Positions 38,066 through 48,987 of a DNA stretch of 64,000 bases are shown one piece after another (the first letter of the stretch is position 1; every line of letters starts with the position of its first letter). Position numbers and translations under genes: made by a program. The notes under the pieces are model-generated. The model made no database searches. It worked only from the letters and a program-made list of their open reading frames with translations, and had not been told where the DNA came from. The DNA is from Salinicola salarius (lineage in GTDB: Bacteria; Pseudomonadota; Gammaproteobacteria; Pseudomonadales; Halomonadaceae), in the NCBI RefSeq assembly GCF_002179555.1, contig NZ_NHOU01000016.1, positions 19,321-83,320 on the forward strand, read 5' to 3'.

Positions 38066-39886
38066 TCACTCGATTTCGATCAGAACCTCGCCCGGTGTCA
38101 CGCGGTCGCCCTTGGCCACATGAACCGCCTTGACCGTGCCGCTGGCCCGCGCCTGCACTTCCGTCTCCATCTTCATGGCTTCGGTGATCAGTACGGCCTG
38201 CCCTTCCTCGACGCTGTCACCTTCGGCGACCAGCACATCGACGATGTTGCCCGGCATCGACGTGGTAACGTGCCCCGGCGAGCTGGCCTTGGCGCGCCCT
38301 CCGCTCTTGCCTTCCTGCACGAACTCGTCCTTGGCCTCGAACACGACCTCTTCGGGCATGCCATCGAGCGTCAGGTAGACGCGGCGCTTGCTGCCACTGC
38401 TGCTGCCGACCCCGGTGATCTGCACTTCGTAGGATTCACCATGAACGTCGATGACGAACTCGGTAGGCACCCCTTCGGAAACCGGCCGTCCGGCACCGCC
38501 AGCGGCCTCCGTTGACGGAATCGCTTCCGGCGTCAGTGTACCGTCGCGTCGCCCTTGCAGATATTCGCGTCCCAGATCAGGGAACATGGCAAACGTCAGC
38601 ACGTCCTCCTCGCTGTCGGCCAGCTCACCGATATCCTGCTTCAGCTTCACCATCTCCGGCTTGAGCTGGTCGGCCGGCCGGCCTTCGTCGACCGGTTCGT
38701 TGCCGATCGCCTTGCGCCGCACCTCGGCATTCACCTCCGCTGGCGGCTGGCCGTAGCCACCCAGCAGGTAGCGCTTCACCTCGTTGGTGATCGACTTGTA
38801 GCGCTCGCCGGTCAACACGTTCATGGCGGCCTGAGTCCCGACGATCTGCGATGTCGGCGTCACCAGCGGCGGGAACCCCAGATCGGCACGGACCTTCGGA
38901 ATTTCGTCGAAGACGTCCTGGATCCGACCCAGCGCATTCTGCTCCTTCATCTGGTTGGCCAGGTTGGACATCATGCCCCCCGGCACCTGCCAGATCTGTA
39001 CGCTCACATCCTCGCGGGTGTACTCGCTTTCGAATGCCACATATTTCTTGCGCACTTCCCGGAAGTAGTCGCCGATCTCCTTCAGCGCGACCAGATCCAG
39101 ACCGGTGTCATAAGGCGTCTGCTGGAACGCCGCCACCATTGCCTCGGTAGAGGGGTGACTGGTGCCACCGGCGAAGGCGGAAATGCAGGTATCGATATGG
39201 CGACAGCCTGCCTCGACGGCCTTCATCTGACTCAGGGAAGCCAGCCCGGACGTCGCGTGGGCATGGAGGTGGATCGGCACGTCGACCGCCTCGGCCAGCG
39301 CTGCCACCAGCTCGCCGGTGGCGTATGGGGTCAGCAGACCGGCCATGTCCTTGATGGCGATCGAATCGGCGCCCATGTCGACCAGCCGCTTGGCCTGCTC
39401 GACATACATGTTCCGAGTGTGAACGGGGCTGACGGTATAACAGATAGTGCCCTGGGCATGCTTGCCGCTGGCCTTGACCGCCTTCATGGCGGTCTCCAGA
39501 TTGCGCAGGTCGTTCAGCGCATCGAAGACCCGAAAGATGTCGATGCCGTTATCGGCCGAGCGCGCCACGAAACGCTCCACCACGTCATCCGCGTAGTGGC
39601 GATACCCAAGCAGGTTCTGCCCCCGCAGCAGCATCTGTAGCGGCGTGTTGGGAAGCGCTTCGCGCAACGACTGCAGGCGTTCCCAGGGATCCTCCTTGAG
39701 AAAACGCACGCAGGCGTCGAACGTGGCGCCGCCCCAGACTTCGAGTGAATGGAACCCGATCGCGTCGAGTTTGGCGCAGATTGGCAGCATGTCTTCGGTT
39801 CGCATGCGCGTGGCAATCAATGACTGATGCCCATCACGCAGGACGACGTCGCTGATCTTGACGGATGACGAGTCGGCGTTGTTCAT
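38066..39886 (-). CDS. pycB: Pyruvate carboxylase subunit B / oxaloacetate decarboxylase alpha-type protein
   Basis: Carries the carboxyltransferase and biotin-carrier parts. The N-terminal barrel has RDGHQSLIATRMRT and the metal/Lys region; the C-terminal biotinyl domain has EAMKMET with the biotinylated Lys. Paired with a separate biotin carboxylase (next gene) and a LysR gene, this is the two-subunit anaplerotic pyruvate carboxylase of Pseudomonas rather than a sodium-pump decarboxylase: no beta or gamma membrane subunits are adjacent. The ATG at 39886 follows AGGAG at good spacing; an ATG ten codons earlier is weaker. Confidence 0.9.
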   Translation of the reverse strand: MNNADSSSVKISDVVLRDGHQSLIATRMRTEDMLPICAKLDAIGFHSLEVWGGATFDACVRFLKEDPWERLQSLREALPNTPLQMLLRGQNLLGYRHYADDVVERFVARSADNGIDIFRVFDALNDLRNLETAMKAVKASGKHAQGTICYTVSPVHTRNMYVEQAKRLVDMGADSIAIKDMAGLLTPYATGELVAALAEAVDVPIHLHAHATSGLASLSQMKAVEAGCRHIDTCISAFAGGTSHPSTEAMVAAFQQTPYDTGLDLVALKEIGDYFREVRKKYVAFESEYTREDVSVQIWQVPGGMMSNLANQMKEQNALGRIQDVFDEIPKVRADLGFPPLVTPTSQIVGTQAAMNVLTGERYKSITNEVKRYLLGGYGQPPAEVNAEVRRKAIGNEPVDEGRPADQLKPEMVKLKQDIGELADSEEDVLTFAMFPDLGREYLQGRRDGTLTPEAIPSTEAAGGAGRPVSEGVPTEFVIDVHGESYEVQITGVGSSSGSKRRVYLTLDGMPEEVVFEAKDEFVQEGKSGGRAKASSPGHVTTSMPGNIVDVLVAEGDSVEEGQAVLITEAMKMETEVQARASGTVKAVHVAKGDRVTPGEVLIEIE

Positions 39887-39925
39887 CTTTTTCTCCTGAT
39901 CCTGATTCTGATCCATTCGGCGCGT

Positions 39926-41341
<1,416 letters not shown>

Positions 41342-41440
41342 CGTTTGCCCTCCCGGTTTGTGCGTGGCGACGCTTTGTTATCGTCTCCCTACGCTAGCGA
41401 TCCGGGTACCAATAGAAAAATTGATATTTTTTTGCCAACC

Positions 41441-41458
41441 TATAAGATAAACGTTATA
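41441..41458. promoter_or_regulatory. Candidate LysR operator in the pycR-pycA gap
   Basis: TATAA (41441-41445) and TTATA (41454-41458) form a perfect dyad with 8 bases between, in the 139-bp divergent region just before pycR. LysR regulators bind AT-rich dyads of about this size near their own promoters. Confidence 0.4.
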
Positions 41459-41480
41459 CCTGACCGTGAGAGCATCCTGA

Positions 41481-42467
41481 ATGTCGCGTCCCAACCTGCT
41501 CAATCGTCTGACATTCCGTCAGCTCCAGGTCTTCCAGGCCGTTCATCGTCAGCAATCCTATTCACGCGCTGCCGAACAGCTGGGCCTGACGCAACCTGCC
41601 GTCAGCGCTCAGATCCGACAGCTCGAGCAGGCGCTGAGCCAGCCACTGTTCAAGTACGCCGGCAAGACACTCCATATACTGCCCGCCGCCGATGCGCTGG
41701 CCGCGTCCGTGCAGTCGATCTTCGGTCAGGTTTCGAGCCTGCAGATGGAGCTGTCGGAGCTGGCAGGCACGATCCGGGGCGAACTCAACCTCGCAGCCGT
41801 CTCGACCGCGCAGTACGTCGTGCCGCACATTCTGGCGCGCTTCCGCGCCCGCTATCCGGAAGTCCAGATTCGGCTACGCGTCTGCAACCGGGCACAGGCC
41901 CTCGAACGGCTGGCGGAGAGACGAGATGATCTGGTCATCATGGGCATGGTGCCGGACGACCCCAATCTGGTGTTCATGCCCATTCTGGACAATGAATTGA
42001 TACCGGTGGTCTGGCCGGGCCACCCGCTGGTCACGGCCGAGCGGGCGACGCTCGAGGATTTCGCGCGGCACTATCTGCTGATGAGGGAGCCGGGCTCCGG
42101 CGCACGGACGGCATTCGAGGATTTTGCAGCAAGGGAGCGCATCTCCCTGCACCACACCATCGAGCTCGGTACCAATGAAGCCATCAAGCAGGGCGTCATG
42201 GCGCACCTGGGTGTGGCCGTGCTTCCACGCCTGGCTGTGCAGCTGGAGCTGGCTTCCGGACTGCTCGCCAGCCCGCGCATTCCCGGCTTCCCTCTGAAAC
42301 GCTCGTGGTGCACGGTCTACCCCAAGGATCGCTACCCGACGCCAGTCACGGAGCTTTTTCTACGCTTCGTGCGGGAACTGCTGCCGGAATTGAACGCACA
42401 CTTCCGGGCCCCGATGACACCGATAGAGACGCCGACGCTGCTGTGTCTTCCTGCTGATGAGGGTTAA
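41481..42467 (+). CDS. pycR: LysR-family regulator, PycR-like
   Basis: A 328-residue LysR regulator: N-terminal winged helix (LTFRQLQVFQAVHRQQSYSR, AAEQLGLTQPAVSAQIRQLE) and a periplasmic-binding-type effector domain. In Pseudomonas a LysR gene called pycR lies divergent from pycA-pycB in the same way, so this is probably the regulator of the carboxylase. The effector is unknown. Confidence 0.85.
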   Translation: MSRPNLLNRLTFRQLQVFQAVHRQQSYSRAAEQLGLTQPAVSAQIRQLEQALSQPLFKYAGKTLHILPAADALAASVQSIFGQVSSLQMELSELAGTIRGELNLAAVSTAQYVVPHILARFRARYPEVQIRLRVCNRAQALERLAERRDDLVIMGMVPDDPNLVFMPILDNELIPVVWPGHPLVTAERATLEDFARHYLLMREPGSGARTAFEDFAARERISLHHTIELGTNEAIKQGVMAHLGVAVLPRLAVQLELASGLLASPRIPGFPLKRSWCTVYPKDRYPTPVTELFLRFVRELLPELNAHFRAPMTPIETPTLLCLPADEG

Positions 42468-42482
42468 AGAGGACTTCAGCGC

Positions 42483-43004
42483 TCAGGCCCGATCACGCTG
42501 ATTCGCCTGGACGCGAAGGACATGCAGCTGGATCAGCTCCTCGGCCTGAGCAGCAAGAAGCTTCAATCGCTGCATATCGGTTTCCTCGAAAGCCCGGGCA
42601 AGCATGCCAATCAGACATAGCGTGCCCACACAGGCTTCCGGCTCCACGAACAGCGGATAGCCAGCATAGAAGCGAATGAATGGGTCTCCTGTCACTATCG
42701 GGTTGTCCGAAAAACGTGCATCCCGCAAGGCATTGTTGACCACCATCGGCTGGCCGTCGGCCACGACGTGGCCACAGAAAGAAATCCGCCTTGGCGTCTC
42801 GCAGACCTTCAAGCCCTGGTGTGACTTGAACCACTGACGCTCTTCGTCGATCAGCGTGATCATCGACAAAGGCACGTCGAAAATCTGCGTCGCCAATTCC
42901 GTCAAACGGTCGAACCCCTTGTCGGATTCCGAATCGAGCAGCTGTAGATCCCGCAAGACAGTTAGACGCTCGACTTCGTTATGGGGCATATCCGGTGCAA
43001 TCAT
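42483..43004 (-). CDS. GAF domain protein
   Basis: A 173-residue protein consisting essentially of one GAF domain (about 25-160): LTELATQIFDVPLSMITLID, WFKSHQGL, SFCGHVVADG and YPLFVEPEACVGTLCLI. Stand-alone GAF proteins bind small ligands; some related fRMsr enzymes reduce free methionine sulfoxide, but the cysteine pattern here is not clearly theirs. It is convergent with pycR. No partner domain is fused. Confidence 0.82.
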   Translation of the reverse strand: MIAPDMPHNEVERLTVLRDLQLLDSESDKGFDRLTELATQIFDVPLSMITLIDEERQWFKSHQGLKVCETPRRISFCGHVVADGQPMVVNNALRDARFSDNPIVTGDPFIRFYAGYPLFVEPEACVGTLCLIGMLARAFEETDMQRLKLLAAQAEELIQLHVLRVQANQRDRA

Positions 43005-43290
43005 AGAGCGGACTCTTACTCCTCAGGTTCGAGAAATTATCAACGCCGCACAGCCAACGTGGTTCCGGACAGAAAAATCGCGAAATAATTCTTCAAAGAT
43101 AGTTCTTAGAAGATAATTCTCCGAAGCGTGACGACCGCCTGGCGCGGCGCACGTGAAATCCTGTTCGGATGATCCGTGGTACGTACGTGACGAACGGTCA
43201 TTGAATACGCCTGAAAGACCTCTTTGGATGCATACCTGCTGCCAATGACCCAAACGGATCGTCATATCGCATTCCGGCATGAAAAAAATA
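43005..43290. other. Intergenic region upstream of the GAF gene
   Basis: About 290 bases between the GAF gene start and the repeats and hairpin beyond lipA. I see no gene. It is less GC-rich than its surroundings around 43060-43125, where promoter elements of the GAF gene probably lie. Confidence 0.5.
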
Positions 43291-43332
43291 CCAGGCAGGG
43301 ACAGAACGGGACCAGGCAGAGACAGAACGGGC
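43291..43332. repeat. Tandem repeat, two 21-bp units
   Basis: CCAGGCAGGGACAGAACGGG (43291-43310) plus one base is followed directly by a second unit differing at the ninth and last positions (43312-43332). It abuts the strong hairpin downstream of lipA. Confidence 0.8.
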
Positions 43333-43358
43333 CTGCCGATCTTATCGGCAGGCCCGTT
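43326..43358 (-). terminator. Strong hairpin at the end of the lipA cluster
   Basis: AACGGGCCTGCCGAT (43326-43340) and ATCGGCAGGCCCGTT (43344-43358) form a perfect 15-bp stem with a CTT loop, 24 bases past the lipA stop. The T tract on the minus strand is poor, but stem strength and position suit a transcription end for the long minus-strand cluster. Confidence 0.65.
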
Positions 43359-43381
43359 AACGTCTTCCTGACGAGGCACGC

Positions 43382-44371
43382 TTACTTCACCTCTACCCCG
43401 TGTGCCTGCTTGTCGGCATGATAGGACGAACGCACCAGCGGCCCCGATGCCACATGTTTGAACCCCATGGCCTTGCCCTGCTCGGCAAACCAATCGAATG
43501 TCTCGGGATGCACCCAACGATCGATAGGCAGGTGATTGCGAGAGGGCTGCATGTACTGGCCCAGGGTCAGCATATCGACATCGTGAGCACGCAGGTCGCG
43601 CATGACTTCGATGACCTGCTCGTCGGTTTCCCCGACCCCGAGCATCAACCCTGACTTGGTCATCACTTCCGGGCGGCGCGCCTTGTACCCTTTCAGCAAG
43701 TCCAGCGACCACTGATAGTCCGCGCCTGGGCGGACCTTGCGATAGAGCGACGGCACCGTTTCCAGGTTGTGGTTGAAGACGTCCGGCGCTTCGCCTTCCA
43801 GAATGTCCAGCGCCACCTGCATGCGTCCGCGGAAATCCGGAACCAGCACTTCGATCTCGATGTCCGGGCTATCGCGACGAATCTCGCGAATGCAGTTGGC
43901 GAAATGCTGCGCTCCGCCATCACGCAGGTCATCGCGATCCACGGACGTCACCACGACGTAATTGAGCCGCATCTCGGCAATGGCTTCCGCCAGTTCGCGA
44001 GGCTCGTTCTCGTTGAGCGCATTGGGTCGCCCATGCGCGACATCGCAGAAGGGGCAACGGCGGGTACAGATATCGCCCATGATCATGAAGGTCGCCGTCC
44101 CGCCACTGAAGCACTCGCCTAGGTTAGGACAGGAGGCTTCTTCACAGACGGTGTGCAGCCCGTGCTTGCGCAGGGTCTGCTTGATATGGGTGACCTGGGG
44201 AGAAACCGGCATTCTGACTCGCAGCCAGTCCGGCTTCTTCGGCAACGTTTCGGTCGGAATGACCTTGACGGGAATCCGAGAGACCTTCTCGGCACCGCGC
44301 AGTTTGACACCGCGCTCGGCGCGTGCCGGCTTCTTGGTCTCGGGCGTTGGCATGACGGTCGTCTCGGTCAT
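43382..44371 (-). CDS. lipA: Lipoyl synthase
   Basis: Radical SAM enzyme that inserts two sulfurs into octanoyl groups on lipoyl domains. The radical SAM cluster is CTRRCPFC, and the auxiliary cluster cysteines are in [12 protein letters not shown]. The 329-residue length and the C-terminal VRSSYHAD serine ligand of the auxiliary cluster are normal. It lies 35 bases downstream of lipB. Confidence 0.98.
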   Translation of the reverse strand: MTETTVMPTPETKKPARAERGVKLRGAEKVSRIPVKVIPTETLPKKPDWLRVRMPVSPQVTHIKQTLRKHGLHTVCEEASCPNLGECFSGGTATFMIMGDICTRRCPFCDVAHGRPNALNENEPRELAEAIAEMRLNYVVVTSVDRDDLRDGGAQHFANCIREIRRDSPDIEIEVLVPDFRGRMQVALDILEGEAPDVFNHNLETVPSLYRKVRPGADYQWSLDLLKGYKARRPEVMTKSGLMLGVGETDEQVIEVMRDLRAHDVDMLTLGQYMQPSRNHLPIDRWVHPETFDWFAEQGKAMGFKHVASGPLVRSSYHADKQAHGVEVK

Positions 44372-44406
44372 AAATCCCTTCCTGATAGGTCGTGGAACGT
44401 CGGCAG

Positions 44407-45084
44407 CTAGGCATTCGCTGCCGGTTCAAAAGCTTGTGGCCACCCGGGTCGAGCGTCGAGCGGCACGGACAATCGGCGTGCAAAGCAGTCTGCCAATCTT
44501 TCGGCTTCGCTGATCGATGACACCGGCTCGGTCACGTGGTCACGCAATTGGGTCATCTTCAGCCCCGCATAGCCGCACGGGTTGATTCGGGCGAACGGTG
44601 ACAGGTCCATGTCGACGTTGAGCGCGACGCCATGGAAACTGCAGCCTCGCCGAATTCTCAGACCCAGCGATGCGATCTTGTCGTCAGCGACATAGACCCC
44701 AGGGGCGTCCGGCCGCGCACGTGCTGCGACGCCATGGTGCGCCAGCAGGTCGATGACGGCATTCTCGAGCAGCGTCACCAGCTCCCGTACACCAAGCCCT
44801 CGCCGACGCACATCGAGCAAAGGATAGAGCACGACCTGCCCCGGCCCATGGTAGGTCACCTGACCGCCGCGATCGCTCGCGACGACCGGTATGTCTCCCG
44901 GCATCAACAGATGCTCCGGCTTGCCGGCCCGCCCCTGGGTGAAGACGGGATCATGCTCGACCAGCCATAGCTGGTCCGGCGCCGAGGCATCGCGCATGTC
45001 GGTAAAACGTGACATCGCCTGCCATACCGGTAGATAAGGCTGACGCCCGAGTCGGTAGAGTTGCAATGTGGACATTGACGTCAC
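44407..45084 (-). CDS. lipB: Octanoyltransferase
   Basis: Moves octanoate from acyl-carrier protein to lipoyl domains. [12 protein letters not shown] and the catalytic Cys and Lys in [13 protein letters not shown] are present. Length 225. The ATG at 45084 overlaps the stop of the upstream DUF493 gene (ATGA); a second ATG three codons later is possible. Confidence 0.97.
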   Translation of the reverse strand: MTSMSTLQLYRLGRQPYLPVWQAMSRFTDMRDASAPDQLWLVEHDPVFTQGRAGKPEHLLMPGDIPVVASDRGGQVTYHGPGQVVLYPLLDVRRRGLGVRELVTLLENAVIDLLAHHGVAARARPDAPGVYVADDKIASLGLRIRRGCSFHGVALNVDMDLSPFARINPCGYAGLKMTQLRDHVTEPVSSISEAERLADCFARRLSVPLDARPGWPQAFEPAANA

Positions 45085-45368
45085 AGCACCATGTGAACGC
45101 GTCCGGTCGCCTTCAGATCCTGAAACAGCGCATCCAGCTGCGTCTCTCCGGTGGCATGAATGACCACCCGAACTGACTGAAAACGGCCTTTGCGGCTGTC
45201 GGAAAGCTTGACGGATGCCGGGTCAAAACCGGGAGCATGCCGTTCGATCACCTCACTGATAGCCGCGACAAAATCTTCGGCGGCGTCACCGACCACCCGG
45301 ATCGGGTAGTCGCAAGGAAATTCGACCTTGGGCCGAGGCAGGTCAACATCATTGGGTGTCTGAGTCAT
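45081..45368 (-). CDS. ybeD: DUF493/YbeD family protein
   Basis: A 95-residue ferredoxin-like-fold protein of the YbeD family ([38 protein letters not shown]). It lies between dacA and lipB as in E. coli and Pseudomonas. Role unknown; suggested regulatory domain by fold. Confidence 0.95.
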   Translation of the reverse strand: MTQTPNDVDLPRPKVEFPCDYPIRVVGDAAEDFVAAISEVIERHAPGFDPASVKLSDSRKGRFQSVRVVIHATGETQLDALFQDLKATGRVHMVL

Positions 45369-45582
45369 GGCGCTATGGTTATCTGAGTCATGGTATTAGG
45401 CGCTGAAAGTCATTTCCGACCATTCTACTCAACAACAGCCCAGGCACCAACCGATGCTGGCGAAGCGCGGAGACCGCTGACGGGATCCGCTACTTCGTTT
45501 CGAACCTTCGCCACCTTCCGGCACTGTGTCTGGCCGGGCACCGTGTCTCGACGGCGCCCGACCGACAGATGAAGGAGCCGTC

Positions 45583-46803
45583 TTAATCGAATAGCCCGGT
45601 CACGAACAGAACGATGGAGTCCCATACACGCTTGAAGATGCTGCCCTCTTCGACCCCTTCCAACGCCACCAGCGGCTGCTGACCGAGCACCTCGTCACCC
45701 GATTTGATTTCCAGCGTGCCGACCTGCTGTCCGGCCTGAATCGGCGCACGCAGCGTCTCGGGCAGATTGAGACGTGCGGTCAGATTATCGGCGCTACCCC
45801 GCGGTACGGTCATGCTGACTTCGTTCTGCACGCCAAGACGAACGGTATCACTGGCGCCGCCCCAGATACGCGCCTCGTTGAGTACGGAGCCTGCGTCATA
45901 GAGCTTGCGAGTCTGGAAGAAGCGGAAGCCGTAGTTGAGCAGGCGCTGGGTTTCTGCCGCCCGGGCTTCATCGGAATTGGTGCCCATCACCACAGCGATC
46001 AGACGAGTATCCTGTTTTTTGGCAGAGGCGACCAGACAGTAGCCGGCAGCTTCGGTATGGCCCGTTTTCAAGCCGTCGACATCCGGATCGCGCCACAACA
46101 GGCGATTGCGGTTCGGCTGGCGAATATCGTTGTAGGTGAAATATTTCTCCGAATAAACCTGATAGTGGTCAGGAAAATCCGTGATGATGTGGCGCGCGAG
46201 AATGGCCAGGTCGTGAGCGGACGAATAATGGTCGTCGTGAGGCAGTCCTGTCGGATTCATGAAATGGCTGTTCTGCATCCCCAGGCGCTGAGCCTGCTGA
46301 TTCATCAGGTCCGCAAACGCCGATTCGCTGCCGGCTACGTATTCCGACAGCGCCACGCTGGCATCGTTGCCGGACTGGACCACCACGCCGCGAAGCAGGT
46401 TCTCGACACTGACCTGCGTGCCCTCCTGGATGAACATGCGTGAACCGCCCGTGCGCCACGCATTTTCACTGACGCTGACCATGTCGGTGTCGGAGATGCT
46501 GCCGCCGTCGATTTCCTGCTCGACGATGTACGCCGTCATCATCTTGGTCAGACTGGCGGGCGGCAGCCGCTGATCGCCGTTGTGATTCACCAGCAGTTGC
46601 CCGGTGGAGGCGTCCATCAGTACCCAGGAAGACGCGGCCAGATCAGGCGGCGAGGGTATCAACTGCTCCGGCTCCGGGTTGGATGTCGACATCTGGCTAT
46701 CGGGAGCGGGTTGCTGGGCGCCGGCCGGAGACGACAGCAGCCCCAGACACAATGACGCTGAGATGACCAGGCGTGATACAGACGAAGTGAACAACGCTTT
46801 CAT
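45583..46803 (-). CDS. dacA: D-alanyl-D-alanine carboxypeptidase (PBP5/6 type)
   Basis: Periplasmic penicillin-binding protein that trims stem pentapeptides. A signal peptide (cleavage near PAGAQQ), SLTKM with the active Ser, QSGNDAS and DGLKTGHTEAAGY are visible. A C-terminal PBP5 domain and an amphipathic helix (SIFKRVWDSIVLFVTGLF) anchor it to the membrane. 406 residues. Confidence 0.97.
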   Translation of the reverse strand: MKALFTSSVSRLVISASLCLGLLSSPAGAQQPAPDSQMSTSNPEPEQLIPSPPDLAASSWVLMDASTGQLLVNHNGDQRLPPASLTKMMTAYIVEQEIDGGSISDTDMVSVSENAWRTGGSRMFIQEGTQVSVENLLRGVVVQSGNDASVALSEYVAGSESAFADLMNQQAQRLGMQNSHFMNPTGLPHDDHYSSAHDLAILARHIITDFPDHYQVYSEKYFTYNDIRQPNRNRLLWRDPDVDGLKTGHTEAAGYCLVASAKKQDTRLIAVVMGTNSDEARAAETQRLLNYGFRFFQTRKLYDAGSVLNEARIWGGASDTVRLGVQNEVSMTVPRGSADNLTARLNLPETLRAPIQAGQQVGTLEIKSGDEVLGQQPLVALEGVEEGSIFKRVWDSIVLFVTGLFD

Positions 46804-46829
46804 GACAATCGGGTTCTCACTGGACGAGG

Positions 46830-47909
46830 TTACTGAGTGGGCGCTACCAGGAACGTCTGGCCGTAGCCGGCGTCCTGCAGAGTAGCCCTGATGGATTCGA
46901 GCGATGCCAGGTCATGAATGGGGCCGACCTGGACACGATAGAGAGGAGACGCATTGTCGATGCGAACCGGCTGCGACAGCAAGCCCTGCAGCCGGCTCCT
47001 CAACGCTTCCGCCCCGGATCGAGAACCGAGCGCGGCAACCTGCACGAAGCGCTGCCCTGCCGCCGATGATGCCGCAGCGGCGGACGTGGGCGCAGCGCTT
47101 TCAGAAGACAAGGTAGTCGAAGATGGAGATTCCTCGGCATTCGCCGCCGCGAGAACGGGGTCGATGCTGGCCTCGTAACTCGCAGCCGAGCTCGTACCGT
47201 CGGCTTGCGAAGCGGCAGGCCGAAGGGACGACCCCGGCGCCTTCGATGGCTGATCCGGTACCGAACGGGATGCGAACTCGCTCTGGCCGGCCTGCGTGCG
47301 GTCATCGCCCGACTGACCATGCGTACGCGCCCAGGCCACGGGATCTATCGCCTCGACCCTCACCCGTCCGGTGCCGCCCTTCAGAATGCCCAGACGCGCG
47401 GCCGCCGCGTAGGAAAGGTCGATCAGCCGCTCGCTGTGAAACGGGCCACGATCGTTCACCCGCACGATGACCTTGCGACCGTTATCGAGATTGGTGACTC
47501 GGGCATACGTCGGCAGCGGCAGCGAGCGATGGGCCGCCGACATCTGATACATGTCGTAGGTCTCGCCGTTGGCCGTGTCGTACCCCTGGAACTTGACACC
47601 GTACCAGGAAGCGAGCCCCTCGGCCTCGTAACCGGCAGGGTCGTCGAGCACATGGTAGGTCTTGCCCCAGACCGTATAGCTCGAGCGGTTACCGCTCCTG
47701 GAGCGGGGTTCCACGCGTGGTACCGCATCCGGCACGTTGGCGACGTCTTCCGGCGTATCCGGGTAGGCATCCTGATCCATGGCGTAACGGCCGCCTCCGC
47801 CCTGGGTGCCGCCGCCACCGGCACATCCCGCCAGCACTGCCAGCACTGCCAGCACTGCCAGCAGCAGCGATGCCAGAGAGAGGCGCCATCTCACGGCACA
47901 CCGACTCAT
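46830..47909 (-). CDS. rlpA: Septal ring lytic transglycosylase RlpA (lipoprotein)
   Basis: RlpA cuts denuded glycan strands at the septum. A lipoprotein signal ends in VLAGCAG. The double-psi barrel (about 95-195) has GLASWYGVKFQG, YDMYQMSAAHRSLPLPT and VRVNDRGPF. A low-complexity linker leads to a C-terminal SPOR domain (FVQVAALGSRSGAEALRSRL) that binds denuded peptidoglycan. Its signal peptide holds a triple LAV repeat. The start overlaps the mltB stop (ATGA). Confidence 0.95.
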   Translation of the reverse strand: MSRCAVRWRLSLASLLLAVLAVLAVLAGCAGGGGTQGGGGRYAMDQDAYPDTPEDVANVPDAVPRVEPRSRSGNRSSYTVWGKTYHVLDDPAGYEAEGLASWYGVKFQGYDTANGETYDMYQMSAAHRSLPLPTYARVTNLDNGRKVIVRVNDRGPFHSERLIDLSYAAAARLGILKGGTGRVRVEAIDPVAWARTHGQSGDDRTQAGQSEFASRSVPDQPSKAPGSSLRPAASQADGTSSAASYEASIDPVLAAANAEESPSSTTLSSESAAPTSAAAASSAAGQRFVQVAALGSRSGAEALRSRLQGLLSQPVRIDNASPLYRVQVGPIHDLASLESIRATLQDAGYGQTFLVAPTQ

Positions 47910-48952
47910 GCCCCGCCACCTTGCCCTTTCCCGGCCATGGCAGTCTGAATGCGCTGCGCCAGCGTCGCGACCGCCATGGCATAGAGATGGCTGTGGTTGT
48001 AGCGGGTGATGACATGAAAATTGTCGAGGCCCAGCACATAGCGAATGCGACCGTCGGCAAAATCCAGGGCCAACGGCACGACTTCGTCATTCGGCTGCAA
48101 GCGCCCCGCCGTCGGCTCGATACCGACCTGCTGCAACGCCGAAATCGATGTATCCGGCGGCTCGGTACGATTGAAGGTGATGGAAGCCGGCAACACATCG
48201 GGGCCATCGGCCTCGACCAGCACCGCTTGATGCCGCTGCCAACCATGCTCGCTGAAGTAATTGGCGATACTGCCGATGGCGTCCACCGGGTTGTTCCACA
48301 GATCCTTCAGTCCATCGAAATCGAAATCTACCGCGTACGCCTGATAGCTGGTCGGAATGAACTGCGGATAGCCCATGGCACCGGCGTAGGAGCCATGAAG
48401 CGTGGCGGGATCGACATCCTGACCTAGCGTAATGCCGAGAAACGCTTCGAGCTCACCGCGAAAGAACGTGCCCCGGGAAGGGTGGTGAAACGCCAGCGTG
48501 GAAAGAGAATCCAGCACGCGATGCGTGCCCTTGTGCTGGCCATATTGGGTCTCGACACCCAGGATCGCCACCACGATCTCCGGCGGCACGCCGTAGACTT
48601 TCTCGGCCCGCGCCAACGTTTCATGATACTTCTCGAGAAAGGCAACGCCCTGTCGAATACGTTCAGGCTGGATGAAGATGTCGCGGTACTCGTCCCAGCG
48701 CAAGCGTCTTTCCGCCGCGTGATTCATCGCCTCCAGTACCTGCGGACGATACTGCGCCGCCTGCATCGCGGCTTCCAGCTCGTGGCTCAGCAAGCCCTTC
48801 CGCGACAGGGATTCCACCATCTCCTGCACTTCGGGATGGGTGGCCGGGTCGAAATTCTCCTTGGCCTGCGTCGCCGCGCTTGCCAAGCCCCAGAGTCCCA
48901 CCAGCAACAGACTGATGCTGAACCGACGATCTCGTCTCCAACGCAGCGGCAT
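47906..48952 (-). CDS. mltB: Lytic murein transglycosylase B
   Basis: Cleaves glycan strands of peptidoglycan with formation of anhydro-MurNAc. Catalytic Glu is in LGVETQYGQHKGTH; GSYAGAMGYPQFIPTSYQAY and DLWNNPVDAIGSIANYF are family hallmarks. The signal peptide ends in LASAATQA without a lipobox Cys, so it is probably periplasmic and soluble. GGGAG precedes the ATG at 48952. Confidence 0.95.
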   Translation of the reverse strand: MPLRWRRDRRFSISLLLVGLWGLASAATQAKENFDPATHPEVQEMVESLSRKGLLSHELEAAMQAAQYRPQVLEAMNHAAERRLRWDEYRDIFIQPERIRQGVAFLEKYHETLARAEKVYGVPPEIVVAILGVETQYGQHKGTHRVLDSLSTLAFHHPSRGTFFRGELEAFLGITLGQDVDPATLHGSYAGAMGYPQFIPTSYQAYAVDFDFDGLKDLWNNPVDAIGSIANYFSEHGWQRHQAVLVEADGPDVLPASITFNRTEPPDTSISALQQVGIEPTAGRLQPNDEVVPLALDFADGRIRYVLGLDNFHVITRYNHSHLYAMAVATLAQRIQTAMAGKGQGGGA

Positions 48953-48987
48953 GCGCGACTAGCTCCCTGCTTGCGGCTTGTCCGGCG

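Noticed and set aside
38066..39886. Sodium-pumping oxaloacetate decarboxylase alpha subunit
   Set aside because: No beta or gamma membrane subunits lie nearby; the adjacent biotin carboxylase and LysR gene point to two-subunit pyruvate carboxylase.
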